DNA of 64,000 nucleotides from Dasyornis broadbenti (taxonomy: Eukaryota > Chordata > Aves > Passeriformes > Dasyornithidae), in NCBI GenBank assembly GCA_013397935.1, contig VZRN01004398.1, positions 62,001 to 126,000 on the forward strand, read 5' to 3'. The notes beneath the pieces are model-generated. The model saw only the letters and a program-made list of their open reading frames with translations, was not told the DNA's origin and searched no databases. Of the stretch, positions 40,594-47,500 are shown one piece after another; the first letter of the stretch is position 1; each line of letters begins with the position of its first letter. Position numbers and translations under genes: made by a program.

Positions 40594-42669
40594 AGATCAT
40601 GGAGTCCCAGAACATGCAGAGCTGGAAGGGACCCATCAGGATCATGGAGTCCAGCTCCTGGCTCTGCACAGGACACCCCAGCAATCCCACCATGGATTAG
40701 AGTGTTATCCAAATGCTTCTTGAACTCAGACAGGCTTGGAGCTGTGACCCGTTCCCTGGGGAGCCTGTTCCAGTGCCTGACCACTCTCTGGGTGAAGAAC
40801 CTTTTCCTAATATCCAAGCTAAATCTGCCCCAACTCAGCTCCAGCCTTTCCCTTGGGTTCTGACGCTGATCATGGGCATGAAGAGATCAGTGCTTCCTCT
40901 CTGCTGTACCTCATGAGGATGTTGAAGATGACAGTGAGTCTCTCCTCAGTCTCCTCCAGGCTGAACAAACCAAGTGACCTCAGCTGCCTCCCACAAGGCA
41001 TTCCCTCCAGACACTTTACTCTCTCTGTGGCCCTGCTTTGGACACAACTTAATGCCGATTTTATATTGTGGTGCCCAAAATTACACACAAGCCTCAAGGT
41101 GAGGCCATACCAGAAGGACTAAATGCAGATTTTGGGGTATAATATCAGAATCCAGAAGAGGGAGGCCGAAAAGTATCAGGAGAAAAGATAGAAATCACCT
41201 GCCTTTCCAACTAAAGTGTTACTGGGTTCTGCTTACTGCCAGCTGAGCAAGGTGGAAACTTGTCCTAGCTTATCATCTGGTGAGCTGTGCTCTGACAGGT
41301 GTCTGGTTGGAGTGAGGGTGGTCTGAGCCATACAGCCCAGTGTGCTTTCTGCTGCCCAGGGAATCACTGTAACCTCTGTAACTGGCAATAAAGCACACAA
41401 AACGTCCTGCAGGAAACAGATTCCCTTTTGCTTGCAGCATCTCTGAAGGCAGTGGCTCCACTCTCTGCCTTGGTTGTCTCAGTTGTGGAACCTCTTGGAA
41501 AGGTTTAACCATCTTTTCTGTTGCCAGGTTCAGGCTGAGATGACTGCTGTTGCTTGCTGTTTCTTATTCTTTGCAGAGCAGAGGAATGTGCACCCGCAGA
41601 GTCCAGCTCCAAAGCATGACCCTGGGGCAGTATCGCACCTCCTGGCAGCGTATTGTGTATCATCCTTTCTCTGGGCCTCCAAGCTCAGGTTCCAGTAAAA
41701 ATATGGACTTGTTTTTCTTCATGTCCAGGAGCTTGAGAGACTAGAAGTTGAAAGGGTGGAGATGATTCGGCAGCATCTGTGCCAGTACACACAGCTGCGG
41801 CACGAGACAGACATGTTCAACCAAAGTGTGAGTGTGCTTTTTGTGTGATCTCTGTGGTCCTCACTGCCCTGCAGCTGAGCACAGTGCTCCCTCCTGACCT
41901 GGTTTGGCTGGCTTATGTCAAAGGACGTGGGAGAAGTGTCTGCAGTCAGCTTGTTGAGTCTCCAGCAGGACTGTGCTGCTTCTCTGCAGTCCTGCTCTTC
42001 CAGGACTCTGATGCTAGTCACATTTCACACTGCTGGATCACAGCTCTTTGCTGGGGGAGCCACTACCAGCTGAAGTAGATTTGGCCAGCATGAGCCATTA
42101 TCAGCTCTCCCAGCATGATGCACTACTCCTTGAGGTCTTCTGTTTGTGCAAGGAAGATGCTGAATTGTTTCACTGTTGGCAAAGGGAGTATTTCTATCTT
42201 CCTTATTAAAAACTGGCTATTTATCAAGTACTAAAATAAGGAGGGATGCGTGCTGACCTCAGTGTAGTTGTATTTGGTGCAAGGTGAAGATTGCAGGACG
42301 GGAGTCAGGCTGCCTGGCTGCTGCCTGGCGCAGGAAGCCTGTCTCTGCTTCATGTTGAGTCTCCCTGTTTTCTGCTTACCACTAAAGGCTGCACCTCCAG
42401 ACCTGCCCTTAGTCCATGAAGTCTCATGTACGTGCAGCTCTCACTTGTCTGCACATGCAGTGTCAGCGTGCCCATAGCTGCTCTGCATGTCGGAGCAATG
42501 ACTCTCTGCTTGAATTGTGCCCTTGACATTTGGATTCTTGTTTTCTTCATTTCAGACAGTAGAACTTGTGGACCAGTTGCTTCGGAAAGTGGATCCTGCC
42601 AAAGACAGGGAACTGTGGGTAAAAGAACACAAAACTGGAGATATCCGACCTGTGGACATGGAAATATAG
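3479..42669 (+). CDS. GAS7: GAS7, 3' part of gene (12 coding exons, partial at 5' end)
   Basis: Growth arrest-specific 7 is a cytoplasmic adaptor whose F-BAR domain binds and bends membranes and links them to actin; it is known for neurite outgrowth. Twelve exons join in phase: 3479-3550, 6048-6133, 9527-9580, 19100-19189, 22000-22115, 28166-28240, 31435-31513, 34601-34729, 36616-36739, 39142-39221, 41729-41827 and 42556-42669. They give 1118 nt, which is 371 codons plus TAG after two bases of a split codon. All introns are GT-AG. The protein holds the end of a WW domain (TTWERP), a Ser/Pro-rich linker, an FCH/F-BAR domain starting near EWSYCDYFWADKK, a long charged coiled-coil region, and the C-terminus IRPVDMEI. 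SH3 and first-half WW exons must lie upstream of the window. The identification rests on my memory of the mammalian protein, which matches almost residue for residue across the F-BAR part. No frameshift or premature stop was seen. Confidence 0.97.
3662..4028 (-). mobile_element. CR1 LINE 3' fragment
   Basis: Begins agaatcacagaatggttctg and runs through tggccttggacactccaggg, the complement of the CR1 ORF2 end and 3'UTR. The reverse strand translates to a CR1 RT end (RPWYRLPRAAV). Confidence 0.9.
4385..5278 (-). mobile_element. Endogenous retrovirus LTR piece
   Basis: Read on the minus strand it starts TGTGTTGATT at 5278, as an LTR should, and has a TATA-like catatttaagaag at about 5107-5095. 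The rest is a GC-rich region with repeated gctccagcgtgg-like units, known from abundant avian LTRs. No retroviral gene was seen. It is interrupted or degraded at its other end; the exact family is not assigned. It contains the only ambiguous base of the window (4854). Confidence 0.6.
5735..5947 (-). mobile_element. Second piece of the same LTR family
   Basis: Aligns by eye with 4385-4545: both have gttg(g)gataagg, a gcaaaacagactc-like block, attgttaac/accaatcaa and cagagtcaga(t/g) followed by aataaa. Same orientation, about 450 bp away, so either a partial second copy or a rearranged one. Confidence 0.55.
6048..6133 (+). CDS. GAS7: GAS7 exon: Ser/Pro linker
   Basis: The acceptor catctgttcttacag ends at 6047 and the donor gtaagt starts at 6134. 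The exon is 86 nt. It completes the Val codon left open by the 3479-3550 exon and reads VNGYYISGSPVHQLDSGH and on to RKASGAPQ, ending in phase 0. This corresponds to the VNGYHASGTP segment of mammalian GAS7, between the WW and F-BAR domains. The region is probably unstructured and the sequence is more diverged here than in the F-BAR exons. Confidence 0.92.
7683..8053 (-). mobile_element. CR1 LINE 3' fragment
   Basis: Same blocks as the copy at 3662; the reverse strand reads RLVRPWHRLPREAVAAP, the typical end of CR1 ORF2. Confidence 0.9.
9010..9290. repeat. Degenerate minisatellite, period about 60 bp
   Basis: Several diverged copies of a unit with catggcaggaca and cccctgtccc landmarks. Clear examples of the first are at about 9144-9156 and 9264-9278; ctgtccc landmarks recur near 9109, 9166 and 9226. 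It lies directly 5' of the CpG island. Copy number is an estimate by eye (four to five). Confidence 0.5.
9406..9440 (+). repeat. (CCGAG)7 pentanucleotide repeat
   Basis: Seven exact copies of CCGAG end two bases before an in-frame ATG (9443) in the presumed 5'UTR of the short GAS7 isoform. In the GAS7 frame the repeat reads as a repeated Arg-Ala-Glu-Pro-Ser pattern. Confidence 0.95.
9476..9580 (+). CDS. GAS7: GAS7 alternative first exon (short isoform) containing the internal 54-nt exon
   Basis: Two readings share this exon. For long isoforms, the acceptor cgcttctctccgcag ends at 9526 and 9527-9580 is an 18-codon, phase 0-0 exon (SPGSPAAPRRQSKESSLT), equal in length to the mammalian NLGSSSPSKKQSKENTIT exon as I recall it. 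For the short isoform, transcription starts in the surrounding CpG island and translation at ATG 9476, giving 17 extra codons (MLGSESGRDDALRFSPQ) that run through the acceptor. The mammalian short isoform, from memory, begins with 17 residues sharing the DD and SPQ positions. The donor gtgagt at 9581 is strong. The short product would be 336 aa and would have the F-BAR domain without SH3 or WW. An in-frame ATG at 9443 in a GCCATGG context would add 11 residues. Confidence 0.85.
10117..10416 (+). mobile_element. CR1 LINE 3' fragment, forward
   Basis: Starts in the ORF2 end (caagggacagtggttttaaa), contains gccctggcacaggctgccca and ends ccattctaagattctgtg. It is 5'-truncated, as usual for CR1. 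Confidence 0.92.
14880..14912. repeat. Pyrimidine run
   Basis: cttcttctt followed by a T run, ending ttttaag; low complexity, not followed by coding sequence. Confidence 0.85.
15539..15683 (+). mobile_element. tRNA-Ile-derived SINE with CR1 tail (TguSINE1-like)
   Basis: Head gcagttggttagagcgtggt and gctgataacaccaagatcgt match tRNA-Ile; B-box-like gtgggttccat; tail gggtcccttccaactcacat ending in repeated gattctgt. It shares the head-to-tail build of the reverse copy at 1316. Confidence 0.85.
16565..16738 (-). mobile_element. CR1 LINE fragment, cut short
   Basis: Starts gaaagactcacagaaaggtt and stops after ccacagcttctctgg, where a GAAGY repeat begins. Confidence 0.88.
16745..16780. repeat. 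GAAGT/GAAGC short tandem repeat
   Basis: About seven degenerate pentamers (gtgaagtgaagcgaagc pattern) directly after a broken CR1 end. Confidence 0.7.
19100..19189 (+). CDS. GAS7: GAS7 exon: start of F-BAR (FCH) domain
   Basis: The acceptor ttgctttctctttaacag has a long pyrimidine tract and ends at 19099; the donor gtaagt starts at 19190. The exon has 30 codons, phase 0-0, starting INCVTFPHPDVMPEQQLL and ending SYCDYFW. EWSYCDYFW leads into the FCH part of the F-BAR domain. It is nearly identical to the mammalian segment. All isoforms in the window share this exon and everything after it. Confidence 0.97.
19190..21999 (+). other. GAS7 intron
   Basis: 2.8 kb with one CR1 copy (19516-19977), a short inverted repeat around 20605-20633 and a small tandem duplication around 20657-20700. 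Confidence 0.85.
19516..19977 (-). mobile_element. CR1 LINE 3' fragment (long)
   Basis: Contains the full set of blocks from cagagtggtttgggttggaa to cactccaacagatccacacg. The nearby copy at 22537 is close in sequence and ends at the same block. Confidence 0.93.
22000..22115 (+). CDS. GAS7: GAS7 exon: F-BAR helix 1 region
   Basis: The acceptor ttatttctttcag ends at 21999 and the donor gtaact starts at 22116. The exon is 116 nt: 38 codons starting ADKKDSQGNNTVSGFEILL, then two bases (AG) of an Arg codon completed in the next exon. It contains LLQKQLKGKQMQKEMAEF, the basic helix typical of FCH domains, which in this family contributes to dimerisation and lipid contact. Confidence 0.97.
22537..22999 (-). 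mobile_element. CR1 LINE 3' fragment (long)
   Basis: From agaatcacaggatggtttgg to cactccagcagatccacaca. Same subfamily and end as the copy at 19516. Confidence 0.93.
25972..26202 (-). mobile_element. CR1 LINE 3' fragment
   Basis: From atagaatcccagaatggttt through the cctgtccagcctggccttgg block, with an internal deletion after the latter. Confidence 0.9.
28166..28240 (+). CDS. GAS7: GAS7 exon: F-BAR
   Basis: The acceptor gtatgtgagtgtag ends at 28165 and has a purine-interrupted tract; the donor gtaagt starts at 28241. The exon is 75 nt: one base completing Arg, 24 codons starting IKIEEEYAKNLSKLSQNS, then GG of a split Gly codon. The motif R-I-K-I-E-E-x-Y-A-K is the canonical FCH signature around the first long helix. 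Confidence 0.97.
28241..31434 (+). other. GAS7 intron
   Basis: 3.2 kb. I see no repeat family or exon in it. Confidence 0.8.
31435..31513 (+). CDS. GAS7: GAS7 exon: F-BAR
   Basis: The acceptor tccttctgttcctccag ends at 31434 and the donor gtaaat starts at 31514. The exon is 79 nt: one base completing Gly, then 26 codons starting TLGEAWAQLKKSLADEAE and ending HLKFSSK, in phase 0. It matches the mammalian SLGEAWAQVKKSLADEAE segment. Confidence 0.97.
32461..32574 (+). mobile_element. CR1 LINE 3' tail, forward
   Basis: Contains ggtttagtggtggacctggc and ggacttgatgatcttggagg and ends with a gattttatgattctgtg tail. Confidence 0.85.
33060..33340 (-). mobile_element. Old CR1-like fragment
   Basis: Blocks resembling the complement of older CR1 copies (acagaaatttcacaatctct and ggtcaacctccagtgcccag). 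Diverged, so family and limits are uncertain. Confidence 0.45.
34281..34538 (+). mobile_element. CR1 LINE 3' fragment, forward
   Basis: Contains gcaacaggctgcccggggca, gaagtgttcaaaaaacgtgg and the tail aattctgtgattctgtg, matching the end of ORF2 and the 3'UTR of CR1. Confidence 0.92.
34601..34729 (+). CDS. GAS7: GAS7 exon: F-BAR central helices
   Basis: The acceptor ttgttttcattaccag ends at 34600 and the donor gtggga starts at 34730. The exon has 43 codons, phase 0-0, starting LQSEVEKPLLNFRENFKK and including KKCDHHIADLRKHLASRY. The Lys/Arg-rich helix is a likely membrane-contact face of the F-BAR dimer (family knowledge). A CR1 fragment ends about 62 bp before the exon, so the branch-point region sits close to inserted DNA. 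A long ORF on the opposite strand across this exon is a shadow. Confidence 0.97.
34730..36615 (+). other. GAS7 intron
   Basis: 1.9 kb. No repeat or exon recognised. Confidence 0.8.
36616..36739 (+). CDS. GAS7: GAS7 exon: F-BAR, coiled coil
   Basis: The acceptor tctttaattactgcaag ends at 36615 and has A at -3; the donor gtgagt starts at 36740. The exon is 124 nt: 41 codons starting ARKALTERQKDLEMKTQQ and ending KKARRKSTQA, then the G of a split Gly codon. Alternating charged and hydrophobic residues indicate a long helix or coiled coil. KKARRKS is a strongly basic cluster. Confidence 0.97.
37592..37625. repeat. Perfect 15-bp inverted repeat, 4-nt loop
   Basis: Left arm ataaagagacactga (37592-37606), loop aaat, right arm tcagtgtctctttat (37611-37625), an exact reverse complement. 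It would fold in the intron RNA. Confidence 0.95.
38048..38140 (-). mobile_element. CR1 scrap
   Basis: gagtggtttgggacagaagg followed by catggacagggacacctttc; only the 3' end of the element remains. Confidence 0.7.
39142..39221 (+). CDS. GAS7: GAS7 exon: F-BAR
   Basis: The acceptor cttgactcttccag ends at 39141 and the donor gtatgt starts at 39222. The exon is 80 nt: GA completing Gly, then 26 codons starting DDLMRCVDLYNQAQSKWF and ending MVTTTL. It continues the STQAGDDLMRCVDLYNQAQ stretch conserved in GAS7. Confidence 0.97.
39590..39806 (-). mobile_element. CR1 internal fragment
   Basis: Starts at tctccccagagccgtctctt, includes caggctgaacagtcccagtt, and lacks the 3' tail. Confidence 0.8.
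40540..40590 (+). repeat. (CTG)17 trinucleotide repeat
   Basis: Seventeen uninterrupted CTG units (51 bp) in a GAS7 intron, on the sense strand, ending five bases before a CR1 copy. Its long leucine reading frame is an artefact. Confidence 0.98.
40595..41121 (-). mobile_element. CR1 LINE fragment of another subfamily
   Basis: Begins atcatggagtcccagaacat and includes cctggggagcctgttccagt and cctccaggctgaacaaacca. The reverse strand reads RKRFFTQRVVRHWNRLPRER, CR1 ORF2 end. It lies directly after the (CTG)17 repeat. Confidence 0.92.
41729..41827 (+). CDS. GAS7: GAS7 exon: F-BAR C-terminal helix
   Basis: The acceptor gtttttcttcatgtccag ends at 41728 and the donor gtgagt starts at 41828. The exon has 33 codons, phase 0-0, starting ELERLEVERVEMIRQHLC and ending HETDMFNQS. 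It encodes the last long helix of the F-BAR domain and appears identical to mammalian GAS7 as far as I recall it. Confidence 0.97.
41828..42555 (+). other. GAS7 last intron
   Basis: 728 bp. No repeat or other feature recognised. Confidence 0.85.
42556..42669 (+). CDS. GAS7: GAS7 last coding exon with stop
   Basis: The acceptor gttttcttcatttcag ends at 42555. The exon has 37 codons and TAG (42667-42669), starting TVELVDQLLRKVDPAKDR and ending GDIRPVDMEI. The C-terminus matches mammalian GAS7. The exon continues into the 3'UTR. Confidence 0.97.
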   Translation, partial: TVELVDQLLRKVDPAKDRELWVKEHKTGDIRPVDMEI

Positions 42670-45046
42670 ACTGATCTCTAGTTGGATGTGATGAGTCCAC
42701 TGAATTAAGCAGGCTAATGTTTGTTTTTGAGGGTCGAAAGAGCATAGGGAAAAGGTTATTTCACTACCAGACACCTTGTAATTTATGCCTGTATGGGCTA
42801 TCTCTGTTCCATTAGTCATTACAATGGTCCTCGTTGTGCTAAGCCTTAAGCACCAGACATTCCAGGGTGAAAAAAACAGGTGTGTGCTTCCCACCAGAGG
42901 TTCCCAATTGCACGCAGCTTCCAGAAGAAATCTGCTTTCTGGTACAGAAAGTGCTCTGTTCTTCAGTGACTTTGTGCTCCACCCCTTGCATGACTATCTT
43001 TATCCAGCCTGTTAGAGCAGCCATGCAGCGAGCCTCTGCCCAGCAAGTCGATAACTGAATATGATGCAGGAGGCAAGGAAGTCCTGATCACGAATCCCAG
43101 GTCTATCACTGACTGCTTTGATGGCCATAGGCAAGTCAATTCACTTTCCTGGCTCCCCATCTATAAAACCTGCGTATCTTGCAGCAATGTTGTGTGAATA
43201 CACTGATTTCATAGAACACTGTCTTTCACTGTGGCAGTGAAGTGGTGGCCCTTCTCCCAAAATCTATGGAGAAGATTCCTGTTCTTCCTGTTTTATACTC
43301 CCTCTCAGGGATACATAAACCCATTTTCATGATCTCTGTTGAAGGCCAATCAATAAGTTTGAAAGTGTTACCATCACAATTTTTTATCAGGAAAGGCTTG
43401 GTTGTACTATACCTACCTCATTAGCTGTCAGAGTGCCCTCAGTGACAGAAGGAGGTTATATACCAAGGAACAAATGAGATGTTAAAAATCTTCCCTGCTC
43501 ATGCAAGGTGTTTTTTCACAGAATCTCCTTAAAGACAGTCCTCTAACAGTTTACTTGGGATTCAGGTTGAAATTTCCTTTGTTGGTTTCTTCAGGTGAAT
43601 ATCACAGACTTTAGGTAATTTTAATTACCAAGTTTGTCCAGCTCAATTTGGCTTTTATCTTTTTGGAGCCTGATTTTCAAAGGTGCAATGAGTATGGGGT
43701 GCTAGGTTGCATTCAGTGTAGATGTAGGTGCCCAGCACTTTTGTACCATCACAGTCCTAGCCCGAGTTTGTTTCAGTGTTACTATTACTGCAAACCACCA
43801 AAAATTCAACACTGCTCTTAGCAAACAGTGTAATGTAGTTTGGAGACTGGTTTTGAAAAGGTATTTATTTTCTTCTGCTGTTACTGATTGATTATTCAGT
43901 GTTGCTGTTAGTATATTTTTTCAGCATTTCATACAATGCAAAGATTATTCAGATTCTTGCTTTAGATCTAGGAGAAACCTTGATTCTCACCACTGTGGCC
44001 TTTACTCAGTGTTTGCTGTGGTCTTAGCTACAATTTCCCAAACCATACTATTTCATTTGATCCACAGTTATGTTCCATTTTATCTCACTGCTGCTGTCTT
44101 TTTCTCCCCAGCCCCAGAACTGCATCCTTCTTTTGTTCTACTATTCCAGGCTTTTGTTCACCATCCTCAAAGTGCAGTGATTAAATCATTGGGAGTCAAT
44201 ATTCCTCTTTCCAAATACAAACTGAGACTCAGAAAAGTCTTATCTGAAGCATTTTTATTACGTTGCTGCAGTGGTTCATTTTCTGGTTTGTTATTTCAAA
44301 CTGAATTCTCTTGCATTTTTCTATTGCTCCCTTCTCCTTAATCATCTCTTTACTAGTACAGGTTCAATCCTGTCTTGCAAATGCCTTCACAACCCCCTTC
44401 TCTGCTGCTACATTCACCTTTAGAAACCTCTTCATCCTTTGCATCTTGGCAGTTGCAGTGTCCTGACTGCTGCGGGCTCAGGGTCGCTGTTCCTGGTGTG
44501 ACACTTCCTGTGCTGCGCTTCCACTGCAGACTTTGGAATCTGGATTATTCTTTTATTCCTGGTGTTGGAAGAGCACACTATGATGTGAGCCTCACCTGAG
44601 TGAGACCATTGCAACACCAGCTGAAGTGTTTGGTTTGCCTGAGTGTCACTCAGTCCTTGAGCTTAGTTAGAGTCCACATCTCCCTGGAATCCTCTTCTCC
44701 TTCCCTTCTTCCCTCAGGAAGGGCAGTTGATCTCTCTTTTTCAGTTTTTCTAGTGATTCACTTGCTGTCTTACTAATTTTTGGGCACACCAGTGCATACT
44801 TTTCCTAGCTCTTTCCTTGCACTTCAGAGGACAGGCACTTTTTTATTTTTTAAACCACGAGTGCAGGTTGAATGTTCCAAATGTCAATGGCTAAAATGAT
44901 GCAAATACATGAAAGCTGCATTTCAGGGTGCCCCGTGTTCTAGGCTGTGTTGTAAATTGAAACGAGCAATCTTGACAATGCCTCAGCACATTCTTGTTTT
45001 GATTGCAAAACAAAGCTAGTTGTGCACTTTATACAGTATTCTCCTT

Positions 45047-45052
45047 AATAAA
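45047..45052 (+). terminator. Candidate proximal polyadenylation signal of GAS7
   Basis: AATAAA about 2.4 kb after the stop codon. It is followed within 60 nt by a T-rich stretch (tttatttttcctctttc) and then a GT-containing stretch, the usual order of poly(A) signal and downstream element. Confidence 0.4.
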
Positions 45053-47472
45053 TACCTGAAATAACCTGTTAGCAATCACACTTTATTTTTCCTCTTTCTT
45101 TAAAGATGTTGTTTTATCTATTTTGGACTAGAAATACTGTCCATTAGCACAGGTTTCTCTGGGGACTGAAATGTGTTTTGGTTCCTCTACTGAGGTGTAT
45201 TTAAGCTGCTCTAAATTCTTGGTTGGGGGTGGGGTTTGTTCTGTTTGTTTGGTTGGGGGGTTTTTGTTTCTTTTTTTGGGGGGGTTGGTTTTTTTTTTAC
45301 TTTTGGTTTTATTTCCTGGCAGTTTTCCTGCCTCTAGTTCTTGGTCCATTTGAAATGGTTTAAGGATGTGAGTCGCTCAGAACAGGAACTCTCTGGATGG
45401 AGTCTATAGCTCTTCTTCACTTCAATAACCAGAGGAGCACAGGAACGTGGCTGTTGATGTTTCCCAGCCCAGGAGACTCGCACACAGTTCTGCTCCATGA
45501 CAGATGAGATCCTTCATCTGCATCATCCCTCCTATCTGTATCCAGTGTTAGGAAGTGTTAGGGAAGTTTTGCTGTTGCTTGTAAAGAGTTTCCAGCTCAT
45601 GTCTTTCAAAAGATTATCTTCCTTCTTGATACGATGCTGCAGGCATGGAATCAGTGTTACCTGAATTCCCCTCTCTGATGGGTCCCGGATGTTGTGATGC
45701 CTCACAGGCCAGGGCATGCTGGAGTTCCTGTGCTTCTAACAGGCATCACCTTCAGAGAGGGCAGTGGCACGGTTAAAGGAAAGCCTGGGTTCCTGCTCTC
45801 ATGTTCATTCCTAAGGTAACTTTGGCAGCTTCAGCGTTGTTCTGTTTGTCTTCCACTGAGTTCCAGAATGCAGTGGAACCCACTCTGTGCTCATGCTCAT
45901 CCTGAACAGCTGCTTCTCCAGAGCAAGATCAAGGTTGGTGTTACATTAAAACACTGGCCTGTGTGGATGCTGCATGGTGATGCTGCAGTGACCAATAGAA
46001 CAGCAAAGGGAGTCTCTTACCTCCATCCATACTGAGCTTAGGCATCATCTCATTTCATCATTTCTCACACTTGGTGTGAGATTTTGCTGGTTCAGTCACT
46101 GTGCGTATCAGATCGGCAGGGTTCTCCTACATCTTCATGTGCTCTGAGGTCACAGAGCAGTGAGTTCTCAGGCAGCACTGTTTGCTTTCACTGACAGAGG
46201 ATGAACAAGTGGGAATTTTGCTCTGGTCCTTAGCAGGCAGCTCTGCTTGCCCAGATCTGTTGAAGCTTCCTGTGTTTTGGGAATTGCGCCACACGTGTGG
46301 AGCTCCCTCTGTGTCTGACAGATGCTGTCACACACTTGTCCTGTGCAGGGTGGCTCTCTGGCCAGCTCCACTTCAGCCAGAGCCTTTTGGCCCTTGTCTT
46401 AGCCAAAGGGCTGCCTGAGTTCCTGTGGCTTCAGATGTGTTGGGTGTCCTGACACCAGTGCCAGAGCTGGTGAGGTGCTGCCGGCTGTACCCTCGGCTGC
46501 CATATAGAACGAGAACTTTTTGTTCATAATCCATCCCTTCCTGCCTATGTCTTCAAAGCCGTCTTGTGGCACAGTTGAAATTCTTTCTCTAAGGTATTCT
46601 TTCAGCTTATTTCCTACCAGAACTCATTCTGGACCCCATGCTGCTGGCTGATTCCTGGTGGAGTTTACGAGCTGAAAGCAGTGAGTCCTTTATTTACCAC
46701 ATGGACCAAAGGCACTCTTCTCCCATTAGCAGCAAGATTCCAGTTTCTTTCTTGGAGCAATATCCAAAAGGGCCTAATTCTCAGATTTCCAACCTGCTCC
46801 AGATTTGGTCATCTCTATAATTTACCCTTGTTCATCACTTCTGTGGGTTGGAATCTTTTGAAAGGCTTTGGTTGCTCCCTTATAGGGATGTTAGTTCATT
46901 ATTGAACACTGGAATTTTAGAAGATAGCTTTAATAATTTTTTTTAATTTCAAAATACTGTAACAGCAATGAAAATCATACAGAAATCCCTATTATGTTTC
47001 TAGACTCCCTTTCCCCCTCTGCAGCCCTTCTTGAGCTGCTGGGGTGCAGCTGTGCTCCCCTTTACATTGCACAGGTACAGTAAACAGTGAAATCGCCCTT
47101 CCCTGAGTGCCTGACAGGCAGCACTCAAACTTCTTTTTCCCTTTATGCAGCTTTTTTTATTATTATTATTGGGTTGGGGTTTTTTTCCTAACAAGAATTT
47201 TCTGTCAGACACTCACAGGAAACTTTTATATTCTCATAGCAGTTGTAGTTTCTCAGGCTTTGTCAGAACCTCCTTAAAATTGTTCCTGGTTTTAATGTCA
47301 TTATTTAAATATTCACTTCAAGTTAGGCTTGTTGTATACAAATGTGCATTCTTCACCTGTTGTTTGGAAGTGCTCAACACTCAGAGATTTCTTGGAACAC
47401 AGCAGGGAGCTAAGAGATAAGAGTCTTTGAAAATCAGGCTAACAAATAGAAATGCACAAGCCTCTTTTTTCC

Positions 47473-47500
47473 TTATCCATGTACTCAAGTACATGGATAA
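47473..47500. repeat. Perfect 13-bp inverted repeat, 2-nt spacer
   Basis: Left arm ttatccatgtact (47473-47485), spacer ca, right arm agtacatggataa (47488-47500). It lies in the probable GAS7 3'UTR; a real RNA hairpin would open a few central pairs. Confidence 0.95.

Larger units (their letters stand above)
39222..41728 (+). other. GAS7 intron with (CTG)17 and two CR1 copies
   Basis: 2.5 kb. CR1 at 39590-39806 and 40595-41121, (CTG)17 at 40540-40590, and a short TATA-rich run at about 39257-39290. Confidence 0.85.

Noticed and set aside
40510..40863. ORF with a poly-leucine run
   Set aside because: It is the (CTG)17 repeat joined to antisense CR1.
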